A stretch of 64,000 nt of DNA, taken from JAAFHI01 sp039793685. GTDB taxonomy: Bacteria > Acidobacteriota > Blastocatellia > Chloracidobacteriales > Chloracidobacteriaceae. Position 1 is the first letter of the stretch; every line of letters starts with the position of its first letter. The notes below the pieces were generated by a model that was given only the letters and a program-made list of their open reading frames with translations, made no database searches and was not told the DNA's origin. The stretch covers positions 95,211-159,210 of the forward strand of contig JBDRAL010000007.1 of assembly GCA_039793685.1 (NCBI GenBank). The letters run 5' to 3'. The position numbers and the translations under genes were made by a program. This document shows positions 51,394 through 59,532 of the stretch, one piece after another.

Positions 51394-52575
51394 ATGTCAT
51401 TGCCGAAGCTGCCCCAGCCGATGTGGCAGGTCAGAATCGACGGGAACGTGTATGAAGCCGACACCCCGACGCTTCGGGCGTGGGTTCAGGAAGGTCGGGT
51501 GCTGCCGACCGATTCGGTCAAATTCGGCAGCGGCGACTGGATGCCCCTGTCGGATGCCCCGCAGTTCCGGGTCGCGCCACCCGCGTCCACGCCCGCGCCA
51601 CCCATACCCGCCATACCAACGCCTCGACCGGTCGCGATGACGCCTTCCCCGGCCTTCGTTCCGCCCCCGCTCACGGCAGGACTGAATTTTCGCGACCCGA
51701 TCACTTTCTCCCAGCCGGTCGGACTGATGATGGGGCTGATCGCGGTGGTTCTGGTCATGCTCACCGCGCTGATGCCGGTGGTTCGTTTGATGGACCGTTT
51801 TGGCGACGGGCAATCCCTCTGGTCATTCGATTTTCTCTTCGGGAAAGTACTGATATTCGCCGTTTTCGGGGGCCTCCTCACCTGCTTCACTCCCTTCAGA
51901 GTCCTGCTGGTCGGTTTCGGCGCTTTGGTGATCGGGCTGGGATTGATTCAGTTGTACACATTGTTTGAGGGAACAGCGCAAGGATCATTTTTTATGGGTG
52001 TCCGTTCCTCCGCGTTGAGCGGTGCGGTTTCCTATCAGACGTACTGGCCGGGTCTGGCCGCCATCGTCATCAGCGGATTGTTCATGGTACAGGCGGCGTG
52101 TGTCCGGGTCCCCGACGAAGGGCTGATTCTGGACAATCGCCAATTGTCCTATGCCGGGTTCTGGGCACGACTGGTCGCCGCCATCATTGACCTGCTCTGG
52201 GCGATTCTCGGCGGCACGGCCCTGGTTTTCATCGCCCTGACGTTTCTGACACTGATTCGGGACAAATTGCCCCCGCTGGCGCAGGGGTACCTCGTTCTGT
52301 TGTTGGTTGGGCTGGTGACGCTCGCGGTTCTGGCGGTCGGAATCGGGGCGCAGATCGGGTACGCCGGGACGCCCGGCCAGATGAGCCGTCGGATTGTGGT
52401 GGTCAACGCCGAAACCGGCCGCCCGGTCGCCGCGGGGACAATCCTGCTGCGGGCGGCGGCGGCCCTGCTTTCCGCCCTTCCGCTGTTTTTCGGCTTTTTC
52501 TGGAGCACTTTCGACACCAAAAAGCAGACGTGGCACGACAAACTCACCGGGACGACGGTGGTTCACCTCGACTGA
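51394..52575 (+). CDS. GYF_2-RDD membrane protein
   Basis: 393 residues. The N-terminal GYF_2-like domain (MWQVRIDGNVYEADTPTLRA, VKFGSGDWMPL) is joined by a Pro/Ala linker to four or so membrane helices and then an RDD domain (YAGFWARLVAAIIDLLWAIL with the Arg and Asp; KQTWHDKLTGTTVVHLD at the end with the second Asp). RDD proteins are small transport or scaffolding membrane proteins; the GYF_2 part probably binds a peptide. ATG 51394 is chosen since the domain begins there; the frame above it is antisense to the neighbouring gene. Confidence 0.85.
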   Translation: MSLPKLPQPMWQVRIDGNVYEADTPTLRAWVQEGRVLPTDSVKFGSGDWMPLSDAPQFRVAPPASTPAPPIPAIPTPRPVAMTPSPAFVPPPLTAGLNFRDPITFSQPVGLMMGLIAVVLVMLTALMPVVRLMDRFGDGQSLWSFDFLFGKVLIFAVFGGLLTCFTPFRVLLVGFGALVIGLGLIQLYTLFEGTAQGSFFMGVRSSALSGAVSYQTYWPGLAAIVISGLFMVQAACVRVPDEGLILDNRQLSYAGFWARLVAAIIDLLWAILGGTALVFIALTFLTLIRDKLPPLAQGYLVLLLVGLVTLAVLAVGIGAQIGYAGTPGQMSRRIVVVNAETGRPVAAGTILLRAAAALLSALPLFFGFFWSTFDTKKQTWHDKLTGTTVVHLD

Positions 52576-52610
52576 TGTGAGCGAGCCGCGTCAGCGGTGA
52601 GCGCACCGGT

Positions 52611-54020
52611 TCAACCGATCTTCTTGAACAGGGCGAGCGCCTTGTCCCGCTGCTTCGCGTGGTCAACCACCGGGTAGGGGTAGTCCGTCCCGAGCTGACA
52701 GCGGAATGGCTTGCGGTATTCCAGCGGCAGATTCCACGGTTCGTGAATCCATTTTTCGGGCACGCTCGCCAGTTCCGGCACATATTTTCTGACGTACGCC
52801 CCGGTCGGATCGAATTTCTGCCCCTGCGACACCGGGTTGAAAATGCGGAAGTAGGGCTGAGCGTCCGTCCCGGTCGAGGCCGCCCACTGCCAGCCGCCAT
52901 TGTTGGCCGCGAGGTCGCCGTCCACCAGCTTTTCCATGAAGTACCGTTCGCCGCGCCGCCAGTCGATGAGCAGATCCTTCGTCAGAAACGAGGCCACGAT
53001 CATCCGCACCCGGTTGTGCATCCAGCCGGTTTGATTGAGCTGCCGCATTCCGGCGTCCACGATCGGGAATCCCGTCCGCCCGGCCTTCCAGGCTTCGAAC
53101 AGTTCGTCGTTGCGCTCCCACGCGAGTTCGTCGTAACTCTTTTTGAATGAACCGGTTTCAACGTACGGAAAGTGAAAAAGAATCTGCCGGTAGAAGTCCC
53201 GCCAGAGCAGTTCCGAAACCCAGACCTCGGCTCCGGCGCGGTCGGTGCGTCCCGCGACGGCGTCCTCGGCGGCGTGAAAGGCGCGGCGCGGCGACAGGCA
53301 GCCGAACCGCAGGTACGGGGACAGTCCCGACGTGCCGGGCTTGGCGGGGGCGTCACGTTCCCGGTCGTATTCATGAAGATGCCGCCGGACGAACCCTTCC
53401 AGCCGGTCGCGCGCCGGTCCCTCGCCGCCAGACGGGGTTTCGACCTCGGTCGCGTGGCCGAGTTCGGCGAGTGTCGGCAACGGGTTTGAAGCGATAGCCT
53501 CCGGAACGCGAAAAATCTCCGGCGCGGGACGCGGTTTCGGGACCGGAATCGCCAGCGCGGTCTTTTTGTACGGCGTGAATACCGTGTAAACCGTTCCGCC
53601 CTTTGTCTTTATCGCGTCCGGCGGATGAAGTTCGCTATCGTCGAAGCCCCGGACCTCGCAGGTCCCGTGCAGGCGTTCCGCGACCCGCGCGTCGCGCGCA
53701 CGGGCGAACGGCTCGACGTCGCGGTTGTAAAACACGGCTTTCGCGCCGGTTTCCGCGACGAGGCGGGCGAGTTCTTCCTCGGGCGCTCCCTCGCGGAGGA
53801 TGAGCCGCCCACCGCGCGCGCGGAGGTCGGCGTCGAGCGCGGCCAGCGTGTCGAGCAGGAACTTCACCCGGACGCCGCCCGTGTCGGGACGCTGAAGAAT
53901 TTGCCGGTCGAAAATAAAAACCGGAACGACTTCGGCGGCTCCGTCGTAAGCGGCGAGCAACGCCGTATTGTCATCGAGGCGCAAATCACGCCGAAACCAA
54001 TGGATAATGCGGTCGGTCAT
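52611..54020 (-). CDS. phrB: Deoxyribodipyrimidine photolyase
   Basis: 469 residues, class I. It repairs UV-induced cyclobutane dimers with FAD and an antenna. IIHWFRRDLRLDDNTAL opens the Rossmann half; SGLSPYLRFGCLSPR, LLWRDFYRQILFHF, GRTGFPIVDAGMRQL, GWMHNRVRMIVASFLTKDL and NNGGWQWAASTGTDAQPYF make up the FAD and DNA sites. A full, intact enzyme. Monocistronic, convergent with the RDD gene. Confidence 0.96.
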   Translation of the reverse strand: MTDRIIHWFRRDLRLDDNTALLAAYDGAAEVVPVFIFDRQILQRPDTGGVRVKFLLDTLAALDADLRARGGRLILREGAPEEELARLVAETGAKAVFYNRDVEPFARARDARVAERLHGTCEVRGFDDSELHPPDAIKTKGGTVYTVFTPYKKTALAIPVPKPRPAPEIFRVPEAIASNPLPTLAELGHATEVETPSGGEGPARDRLEGFVRRHLHEYDRERDAPAKPGTSGLSPYLRFGCLSPRRAFHAAEDAVAGRTDRAGAEVWVSELLWRDFYRQILFHFPYVETGSFKKSYDELAWERNDELFEAWKAGRTGFPIVDAGMRQLNQTGWMHNRVRMIVASFLTKDLLIDWRRGERYFMEKLVDGDLAANNGGWQWAASTGTDAQPYFRIFNPVSQGQKFDPTGAYVRKYVPELASVPEKWIHEPWNLPLEYRKPFRCQLGTDYPYPVVDHAKQRDKALALFKKIG

Positions 54021-54151
54021 TCGTTCTGAATTCGTAACAAAGAAGATGAACCAGTGTTCGGCAGGGGGAGGCTCGGACGGGGCCGATTCTTGCCCGAATC
54101 GAACGACCGGCTGCGTCGGTTTCCATACATTTTCAAGGAGAGTCTTCCGCC

Positions 54152-54973
54152 ATGACCGAGAAAGACGCCCTGCCTACCTATGGCATGCCCCAGCCTGAAT
54201 CCTCCAGCGAGGAAAACGAAAAACCACGTTTGTCGCCGATTCAGCGCATGGGCGCGATTTTCATGTCCCCCGGCGAGGTTTTCGCCGACATCAACCGCAA
54301 GCCTGATTTCATCGCCCCGATTCTTGTAATGGCCGTGCTGTCGGTCGTCTTTTCCTTTTTCTTCCAGTGGCGGGTGAACGTCGATCCGCGCGAAATCGCC
54401 CAGCGGGCGACCGAGCAGCGGCTCGAAAAACAGGGGAAACGCATGCGCGACCTGAGCGATCAGGAACGCGAGCAGGTAGAAAAAGGTATCGAGTTTTCCG
54501 TCAAATTTCAGAAGTTCCTGCCCTATGTCGCCCCGCTTTTCACCGTGATCGGATTGCTCTTTCTCGCGGTGATTTATTTTGTCGGGACGCTTCTGATTCG
54601 CGGACAGACAACGTTCGGAAAAATCTTTTCGGTGACGACCTACGCGAGTTTCGCGACGGATTTGGTGCAGTACATCCTGACCGGAATCATCATCAGCCTG
54701 CGTCCACCTGACGTGGATGCGATTCTTCGGGCCAGCGGCAGTTTCGCCATGAGCAATCCGGCGGGATTTTTCCCGGCCGATACCGCCGGATGGATTCTGG
54801 TCATCGCCCGAAGCCTGGATTTCTTCAAGCTGTGGTTCGTCGTGCTCATCGCCATCGGACTGGCGGCGATTTGCTATAAGAAACGGACTTCCCAGACGGT
54901 GATCATTCCCGCCGGCTGGTGGTTTCTCGGGACGGCCGTGGGGGTCATCTTCGCGATTATCACCCGGTCGTAG
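54152..54973 (+). CDS. YIP1-family membrane protein
   Basis: 273 residues. A soluble N terminus (SPIQRMGAIFMSPGEVFADI) leads to five membrane segments (IAPILVMAVLSVVFSFFF, FTVIGLLFLAVIYFVGTL, SFATDLVQYILTGIIISL and two more), the pattern of bacterial YIP1 proteins. In eukaryotes YIP1 acts in vesicle traffic; the bacterial role is not known. AAGGAGAG lies upstream of the ATG. Confidence 0.85.
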   Translation: MTEKDALPTYGMPQPESSSEENEKPRLSPIQRMGAIFMSPGEVFADINRKPDFIAPILVMAVLSVVFSFFFQWRVNVDPREIAQRATEQRLEKQGKRMRDLSDQEREQVEKGIEFSVKFQKFLPYVAPLFTVIGLLFLAVIYFVGTLLIRGQTTFGKIFSVTTYASFATDLVQYILTGIIISLRPPDVDAILRASGSFAMSNPAGFFPADTAGWILVIARSLDFFKLWFVVLIAIGLAAICYKKRTSQTVIIPAGWWFLGTAVGVIFAIITRS

Positions 54974-54986
54974 TCCGTTTTGCGGC

Positions 54987-55016
54987 TTGCCGAGCGGCGG
55001 GATGAATGGTTAGGAT
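54987..55016 (+). promoter_or_regulatory. Candidate sigma-70 promoter of the tRNA gene
   Basis: TTGCCG (54987), 18 bases, TAGGAT (55011). Placed about 15 bases before the tRNA 5' end. Modest match. Confidence 0.45.
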
Positions 55017-55030
55017 GCCGCCGCTCGCGC

Positions 55031-55106
55031 GGGCCATTAGCTCAACGGTCAGAGCAGTGGACTCATAATCCATTGGTTGTAGGTTCGAATCCTACATGGC
55101 CCACCA
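55031..55106 (+). tRNA. tRNA with CAT anticodon (elongator Met or Ile2)
   Basis: A full cloverleaf of 76 bases with the 3' CCA encoded. Acceptor GGGCCAT/ATGGCCC, D stem GCTC/GAGC, anticodon stem GTGGA/TCCAT, loop CTCATAA, T stem TGTAG/CTACA with loop GTTCGAAT-type. A CAT anticodon is shared by tRNA-Met and by tRNA-Ile2, whose C34 is changed to lysidine by TilS. The G-rich acceptor and the G-x-ACTCATAATC context look more like Ile2, but sequence alone does not settle it. Confidence 0.92.
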
Positions 55107-55113
55107 CCCGTAA

Positions 55114-55142
55114 AAAAAGCCGCCCGGCTAGGGCGGCTTTTT
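55114..55142 (+). terminator. Intrinsic terminator after the tRNA
   Basis: AAAGCCGCCC, five-base loop, GGGCGGCTTT followed by TT. Starts ten bases after the tRNA CCA. Confidence 0.88.
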
Positions 55143-55174
55143 CGTGTTTCGGGGCCGAATGGCTTCCGAGGGTT

Positions 55175-55402
55175 TCAGTGCAGTCGCGCGGCGTAACCGG
55201 CGCGGACGTGGTTCATGATGAAGCTGTTCAGGCCCACGCCCTCGGCGGCGTGCCCTTTCATCAGTTCGAGATTGCGGCGTCCGACGCTGGCCTCGGTGTA
55301 CTGGTAGACCGCGCCGTCCAGAAAACGGACCGTGATTGCGTCCGCCGCCAGTTCGTATTCGGCGACACTCGAATTGCCGCCGAGATTCCGGTATTGCTCC
55401 AT
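55175..55402 (-). CDS. KTSC-domain small protein
   Basis: 75 residues. SSVAEYELAADAITVRFLDG and VYQYTEASVGR followed by FIMNHVRAGYAARL match the KTSC domain, a small beta/alpha unit named from lysyl-tRNA synthetases; its role alone is unknown. ATG 55402 has AAAGGAAAGGA just upstream. The frame goes up to a TTG at 55486, without support. Confidence 0.8.
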   Translation of the reverse strand: MEQYRNLGGNSSVAEYELAADAITVRFLDGAVYQYTEASVGRRNLELMKGHAAEGVGLNSFIMNHVRAGYAARLH

Positions 55403-55552
55403 AATTTTTCCTTTCCTTTCGTCGGTTTCGAAACCGTTTCCGTCATTGTTCGAAGCTCGTCTTCGCGAGCGCCGACATTCTACCAAAAGGTTCGGAAAAA
55501 CGCCATAACTACAAGTGAAAAGAATGAGTTACGATGATTTTTTCTTCATCGT

Positions 55553-56452
55553 TCACCCCTCGTCTTCCATCGTTTCGAAGTCATCGCCGAGTTCGTCCTC
55601 CGCTTCCTCGTCGTCCTCGTCGGGACGGACTCCCTCGGCACGGCGGTTGCCGGTGACGAGCGCCGCCTTGAGGCCGATTTCGAAGGTGAGGCCCTCGCGC
55701 TCGCGCTCGATGATCTCGACGATGGCCGCCTTCACGTCGGCGACGCGGTCCGCCGGGACGATTTTCAGCCAGCCGTCGAGCCAGTGTTCGGCGATGAGCG
55801 GCGACTCGATGAAGCTCGTTCCCGACTCGAAACCGATGTTGTGCCGGATGATCGTCACCCCGACGTTGCGCCAGCCCGCCGCCGCCGCCTGTTCCTCGAT
55901 GTCGGCCTTCGTCGGGTGCGTCAGCAGCAGCGTTTCGAGCGCCGGGCCGAGCTGTTCCGCCAGTTCACAGTTGTAGAGCGCTTCCCAGTAAATCGAGAAA
56001 AACTCGTCGAACGTCCCGCGCGACACGACGTAGGCGGCGGCGGTCCCGTCGTAGGTCACGCCCGCGCGGAGCGTTTTCAGAATTGTCGCGAGCGCCCCGG
56101 CGGGCAGCAGCGAGGCGTCGCCAATGACCAGATCGTAGGCATCGGTCAATCGCTCCTCGGCCAGTTTGCCGAGCGACAGAAAGCGGATGTTGTCGAGATT
56201 GGCGATGTTCGCCTTGTCGCTTGCGAGCGCGAGGCGGTCCGGATCGGCGTCGCTCGCCGTCACGCTGCCGGTTTCACGCAGGCGCGCGGCGATCTCGACG
56301 GCCAGTCCGCCGGTACCGCACTCGACGAGCAGCACACGGCCGCGGTCGGGCAATCCGACGGTTTCGGTGAACAGTTGGTCGAAGCAGTCCCGCCAGAGCG
56401 GGGCCACATTCAGGTCATATTGAAAGGCACGGGTACGGGCGTCTGAATTCAA
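55553..56452 (-). CDS. Class I SAM-dependent methyltransferase
   Basis: 299 residues from TTG 56452, which has GAGGAA seven bases upstream; the longer frame to 56554 is not coding-like. SAM motif VLLVECGTGGLAVEIAARL (with Glu-Cys in place of the common Asp-x-Gly), motif II VTASDADPDRL, IRFLSLGKL, DLVIGDASLLPAG. The C terminus is a very acidic tail (EDDEEAEDELGDDFETMEDE). Substrate unknown. Confidence 0.82.
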   Translation of the reverse strand: MNSDARTRAFQYDLNVAPLWRDCFDQLFTETVGLPDRGRVLLVECGTGGLAVEIAARLRETGSVTASDADPDRLALASDKANIANLDNIRFLSLGKLAEERLTDAYDLVIGDASLLPAGALATILKTLRAGVTYDGTAAAYVVSRGTFDEFFSIYWEALYNCELAEQLGPALETLLLTHPTKADIEEQAAAAGWRNVGVTIIRHNIGFESGTSFIESPLIAEHWLDGWLKIVPADRVADVKAAIVEIIEREREGLTFEIGLKAALVTGNRRAEGVRPDEDDEEAEDELGDDFETMEDEG

Positions 56453-56563
56453 AAGGTGTTCCTCAAAAGTCGGGTCAGGATGACGCGAAGGGGGGAATGC
56501 GTCATCAGCGCGTCGAGGTGTACGCGGGCGTACACCGGGGTGCGGCCAACACAACCAATCCGT

Positions 56564-56592
56564 TTGACCGATGTTTCGGATGCGCGTAGAAT
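56564..56592 (+). promoter_or_regulatory. Sigma-70-type promoter of the carD-like gene
   Basis: TTGACC (56564-56569), 17 bases, TAGAAT (56587-56592), giving a leader of about 100 nt before the GTG at 56701. One of the two best housekeeping promoters in the window. Confidence 0.7.
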
Positions 56593-56700
56593 CCGAAGTG
56601 ATTTTTCTTCTTTTTTTCAGGTGTGCGCTTCAATTCGCATCCTACCCTGAGCTTCATCCGTGCATGCTCTTTCCGCGCGGTCACTCCCAAGGAGGTAAAA

Positions 56701-57249
56701 GTGGGCTTCAAAGTCGGCGACAAAGTCATCTATCCGAACCACGGCATCGGTATCGTTGAGGCCGTCAAGCAGATGGTGTTCGACGGCAGGCAGATGGAAT
56801 TCTACCAACTGCGCCTTCAAGAAAATAACACGGTGGTCAACGTACCGTTCAACAAGGTGGACGAAATCGGCATTCGGTCGCCGATCCGCACCCTCGACTG
56901 CGAAAAGTTGCTCAAACTGTTGGCGGCCAATTTCGTCGCGCCGCCGTCCGACTGGAAGGATCGCTTCAAGGAATTCTCCGAAAAAATGCGGACGGGCGAC
57001 ATCTTCAGCGTCGCCGAAATCCTGAAGCATCTGACCTACCTGAGCCAGCTCAAACCCCTTTCCTTCCGTGAAAAGCGGATGCTCGAACGCGCCCGCTACC
57101 TCGTCATCAGCGAACTCTCGATGGCGTCCAGCAAGCAGCAGGACAAAATCGAGGAAGCCGTCGAAATGGCGCTCAAGAAGGCCTTTGCCAAGTTCGAGAA
57201 GAAGAACGAGAAGGCCGCCGCCGCCCAGGCCGTCACCGCGGCCGTCTGA
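56701..57249 (+). CDS. CarD-family transcriptional regulator
   Basis: 182 residues. The N-terminal RNA polymerase-interacting domain reads FKVGDKVIYPNHGIGIVEAV and YQLRLQENNTVVNVPFNK; the helical C-terminal domain follows (FREKRMLERARYLVISELSM). It binds the beta subunit and stabilises open complexes at ribosomal and other promoters. The C terminus ends in a Lys/Ala-rich helix. GTG at 56701 is set by AAGGAGG four bases before it. Alone on its transcript, ahead of a repeat hairpin. Confidence 0.93.
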   Translation: MGFKVGDKVIYPNHGIGIVEAVKQMVFDGRQMEFYQLRLQENNTVVNVPFNKVDEIGIRSPIRTLDCEKLLKLLAANFVAPPSDWKDRFKEFSEKMRTGDIFSVAEILKHLTYLSQLKPLSFREKRMLERARYLVISELSMASSKQQDKIEEAVEMALKKAFAKFEKKNEKAAAAQAVTAAV

Positions 57250-57254
57250 TTGAA

Positions 57255-57391
57255 AGGATGAAGGATGAAGGATGAGGGATGAAGTTTTGGGTTTGGGGTT
57301 TTAGGTTTTGGGTCTTCACGCCGGAAACCGAAAACCCAAAACCCAGAACCCAAAACCCGATTCATCCTTCATCCTTTATCCTTCATCCCTT
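57255..57391. repeat. Nested inverted repeats: GGATGAA outside, TTTTGGG inside
   Basis: GGATGAAGGATGAAG units at 57255-57284 pair with CTTCATCC units at 57361-57391; TTTTGGGTTTGGGG at 57285-57316 pairs with CCCAAAACCC units at 57329-57358. The block starts six bases after the carD stop and ends directly at the next ATG (57392). Confidence 0.88.
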
Positions 57392-58741
57392 ATGAGCGAT
57401 TCCGCTGGAATTATCGGTTTGAAACTGTTGAGCGTTGGCGGTCTGGTGGCTGCCAACGCCTTCTTCGTTGCGGCGGAATTCGCGCTCGTCGCCGTCCGGC
57501 GCTCCCGGGTTCAGGTTCTGGCCGATGAAGGCCGCCGGGGCGCGAATACGACGCTCCGCCTGCTCGACAACCTCGACGAAGCCATTTCCGCCACCCAGTT
57601 CGGCATCACGCTCGCCAGTCTCGCCCTCGGCTGGGTCGGCGAAGTCACGCTGGCGCATCTTTTCGAGGACCTTTTCAAGGCGGTCATCCCCGAAGGAATG
57701 GCGCTTGCCGCCTCGTCGCACGGCGTGGCCGTCGCGATTTCGTTCATCCTCATCACGGTTTTCCACATCGTTCTCGGGGAACTCGCCCCGAAATCCATCG
57801 CGCTCGCCCGCGCCGAGCGGGTCGCGCTGGTCGTTTCCGCGCCGCTCGAAATTTTCTGCAAGGTCTTTAAGCCGTTCATCTGGCTGCTCGACCGGGCCGG
57901 GTCGATGACGGTCGGCCTGTTCGGCATTCAGGGGGCGGAAGGCGGCCACCATACGGCCTACACCGAAGAAGAAATCCGCCAGCTCGTTTCGATGAGCCAC
58001 CAGAGCGGTCACCTCAACGCCGACGAACGCGAACTCATCCACAACGTCTTTCACTTCACCGAAACGGTCGTCCGCGAGGTGATGGTCCCGCGTCCCGAGG
58101 TGGTGAGCCTCTCGCTCACGGCGGACGCCGATGAAATCGTCCGGCTGTTCTGCGAATCGGGCTATTCGCGGCTGCCGGTCTACGACGGCCAGCCCGACAA
58201 CGTCGTCGGTTTCATCCATTCGAAGGACGTACTCGCCCGCCTCGCCCGCAAGGAAAAGCCGAATCTCAAAGCGCTGCTGCGGAAACCGGTCTTTCTGCCC
58301 GACACGGCTCACCTTGAGGAAGCCCTCCGGCAGTTGCGCGCCGCCCAGTCGCCGCTCGGTTTTGTGGTGGACGAACACGGCAACGTCGAAGGCATCGTCA
58401 CGCTGGAAGACCTCGTCGAACAGATCGTCGGCGAAATCCGCGACGAACATGACGTGACGGACGAGGAAGCGATGATCTGGCCCGACGCTGACGGCTCGGT
58501 GCTGTTCGACGGAAGCATCGCCATCCGGGAAGTGAACCGGAAATTCGAGGTTCAACTTCCCGAATCGGACAATTACGCCACCCTCGCCGGGTATTTGATG
58601 ACCCAGGCAGGCCGCCTGCTCACGCCGGGCGACACGGTCGTCCATCAGGACTGGGTCTTTACCGTGGAACAGGTCGAACGCCGCCGCGTCTCGCGCGTCC
58701 GGATGCGGGCCGCGGGGGAGCAGTTAGCGGTTAGTAGTTAG
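57392..58741 (+). CDS. CNNM/CorC-type membrane protein with CBS pair
   Basis: 449 residues. An N-terminal DUF21 membrane domain of four segments (FFVAAEFALVAVRRSRV, ISATQFGITLASLALGW, FHIVLGELAPKSIAL), two CBS domains (VMVPRPEVVSLSL, SGYSRLPVYDG; LGFVVDEHGNVEGIVTLEDL) and a CorC_HlyC end (ESDNYATLAGYLMTQAGRLL). Such proteins are linked to magnesium or cobalt export and membrane stress. No ribosome binding site: the ATG abuts the repeat. The last residues QLAVSS and the stop are repeat-encoded. Confidence 0.93.
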   Translation: MSDSAGIIGLKLLSVGGLVAANAFFVAAEFALVAVRRSRVQVLADEGRRGANTTLRLLDNLDEAISATQFGITLASLALGWVGEVTLAHLFEDLFKAVIPEGMALAASSHGVAVAISFILITVFHIVLGELAPKSIALARAERVALVVSAPLEIFCKVFKPFIWLLDRAGSMTVGLFGIQGAEGGHHTAYTEEEIRQLVSMSHQSGHLNADERELIHNVFHFTETVVREVMVPRPEVVSLSLTADADEIVRLFCESGYSRLPVYDGQPDNVVGFIHSKDVLARLARKEKPNLKALLRKPVFLPDTAHLEEALRQLRAAQSPLGFVVDEHGNVEGIVTLEDLVEQIVGEIRDEHDVTDEEAMIWPDADGSVLFDGSIAIREVNRKFEVQLPESDNYATLAGYLMTQAGRLLTPGDTVVHQDWVFTVEQVERRRVSRVRMRAAGEQLAVSS

Positions 58742-58861
58742 TGGTTAGCAGTTAGTAGTGGGCAGTCAGCAAAAAACAGATGCAGGCAAGAAAAAAGCAG
58801 GTGGAGACATTCTCCGGCCTGCTTTTTCTTTCTAACTGCTAACTGCTGACCACTAACTACT
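58721..58861. repeat. TTAG-type inverted repeats around a terminator, copy 2
   Basis: Left arm 58721-58760 overlaps the CNNM stop; right arm 58832-58861 overlaps the stop of the opposite ferritin-like gene. A terminator hairpin sits between. Same layout as 33478-33594. Confidence 0.88.
58788..58830. terminator. Bidirectional intrinsic terminator, copy 2
   Basis: AAGAAAAAAGCAGG and CCTGCTTTTTCTT with a middle GGAGACATTCTCC. Nearly the same hairpin as at 33517-33555 (AGCAGGC, GGAGA, TTTTT). Confidence 0.85.
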
Positions 58862-59483
58862 GAACAACTGCCTCCGGACAAGGTGACTTGCCCAGGGCGT
58901 AGCGCAGAATCGCCGCGTGCTGGGCTTCGTTGGCGGCGATACCCGCGACGGCGGGCAGCAGCGCGGGGGTGAACACCTGCGAAATCACCCCGAGGTAGGC
59001 CGAAGCCGCCGCCGCTTCGTAGGTCAGGGCGAATGCCAGCACGTCGGCCAGTTCCTTCACCCCTTCCAGTTGTTCCTCGAAATGAAATTCCTTCGGCGGC
59101 TGGACGGGCTTCCCGCCCAGTTTTTGAATCGTCGAAATCAGCGCCGACTGGTGCGCCGCGTGATCCTTCTGGAACGCGACCGCCACATCAAGGACCGGCC
59201 CCTTCAACAGACCGCTTTTTGCCCCCACGCCGTAGGCCGCGACCGCTTCGTATTCCAGCGCCAGCGCGACGTTCAGAATGGAAAGGTCGTTTTTGAGGCT
59301 CGGCGTGACGGCCGGGCGTTCGATTTCGCCGTCCGGCCCTTCCTGCGCCAGTCCGGTCGCCCGTGCCAACAAAATTGCTCCGGTCGCTCCGGCGGCGAGG
59401 CCGAGCCTTAAAAATTCGCGCCGGGGGCGAATCACCTCGCCGACACGTCGGACAAATGAATCGGAAAGTGCGTTGTGGTTCAT
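58857..59483 (-). CDS. Tat-exported ferritin-like protein (DUF4439-type)
   Basis: 208 residues. A twin-arginine leader (RPRREFLRLGLAAGATGAIL) precedes a ferritin-like four-helix bundle with SILNVALALEYEAVAAYG, FQKDHAAHQSALISTIQKLG, FALTYEAAAASAYLGVI and ANEAQHAAILRYALG; the Glu and His in EYE, DHAAH, YEA and EAQH are the expected di-metal ligands. Probably folded and metal-loaded in the cytoplasm and then exported; its reaction is unknown. GGAGGA lies before the ATG at 59483. Convergent with the CNNM gene. Confidence 0.87.
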   Translation of the reverse strand: MNHNALSDSFVRRVGEVIRPRREFLRLGLAAGATGAILLARATGLAQEGPDGEIERPAVTPSLKNDLSILNVALALEYEAVAAYGVGAKSGLLKGPVLDVAVAFQKDHAAHQSALISTIQKLGGKPVQPPKEFHFEEQLEGVKELADVLAFALTYEAAAASAYLGVISQVFTPALLPAVAGIAANEAQHAAILRYALGKSPCPEAVVQ

Positions 59484-59532
59484 TGAAATGGTTCCTCCAC
59501 GGCAGGTTACGGCGAAATGAAGCGGGCCGGTT

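Noticed and set aside
53147..53497. Plus-strand frames inside the photolyase region
   Set aside because: They are antisense to conserved photolyase motifs and Arg/Pro-rich, as expected for shadows.
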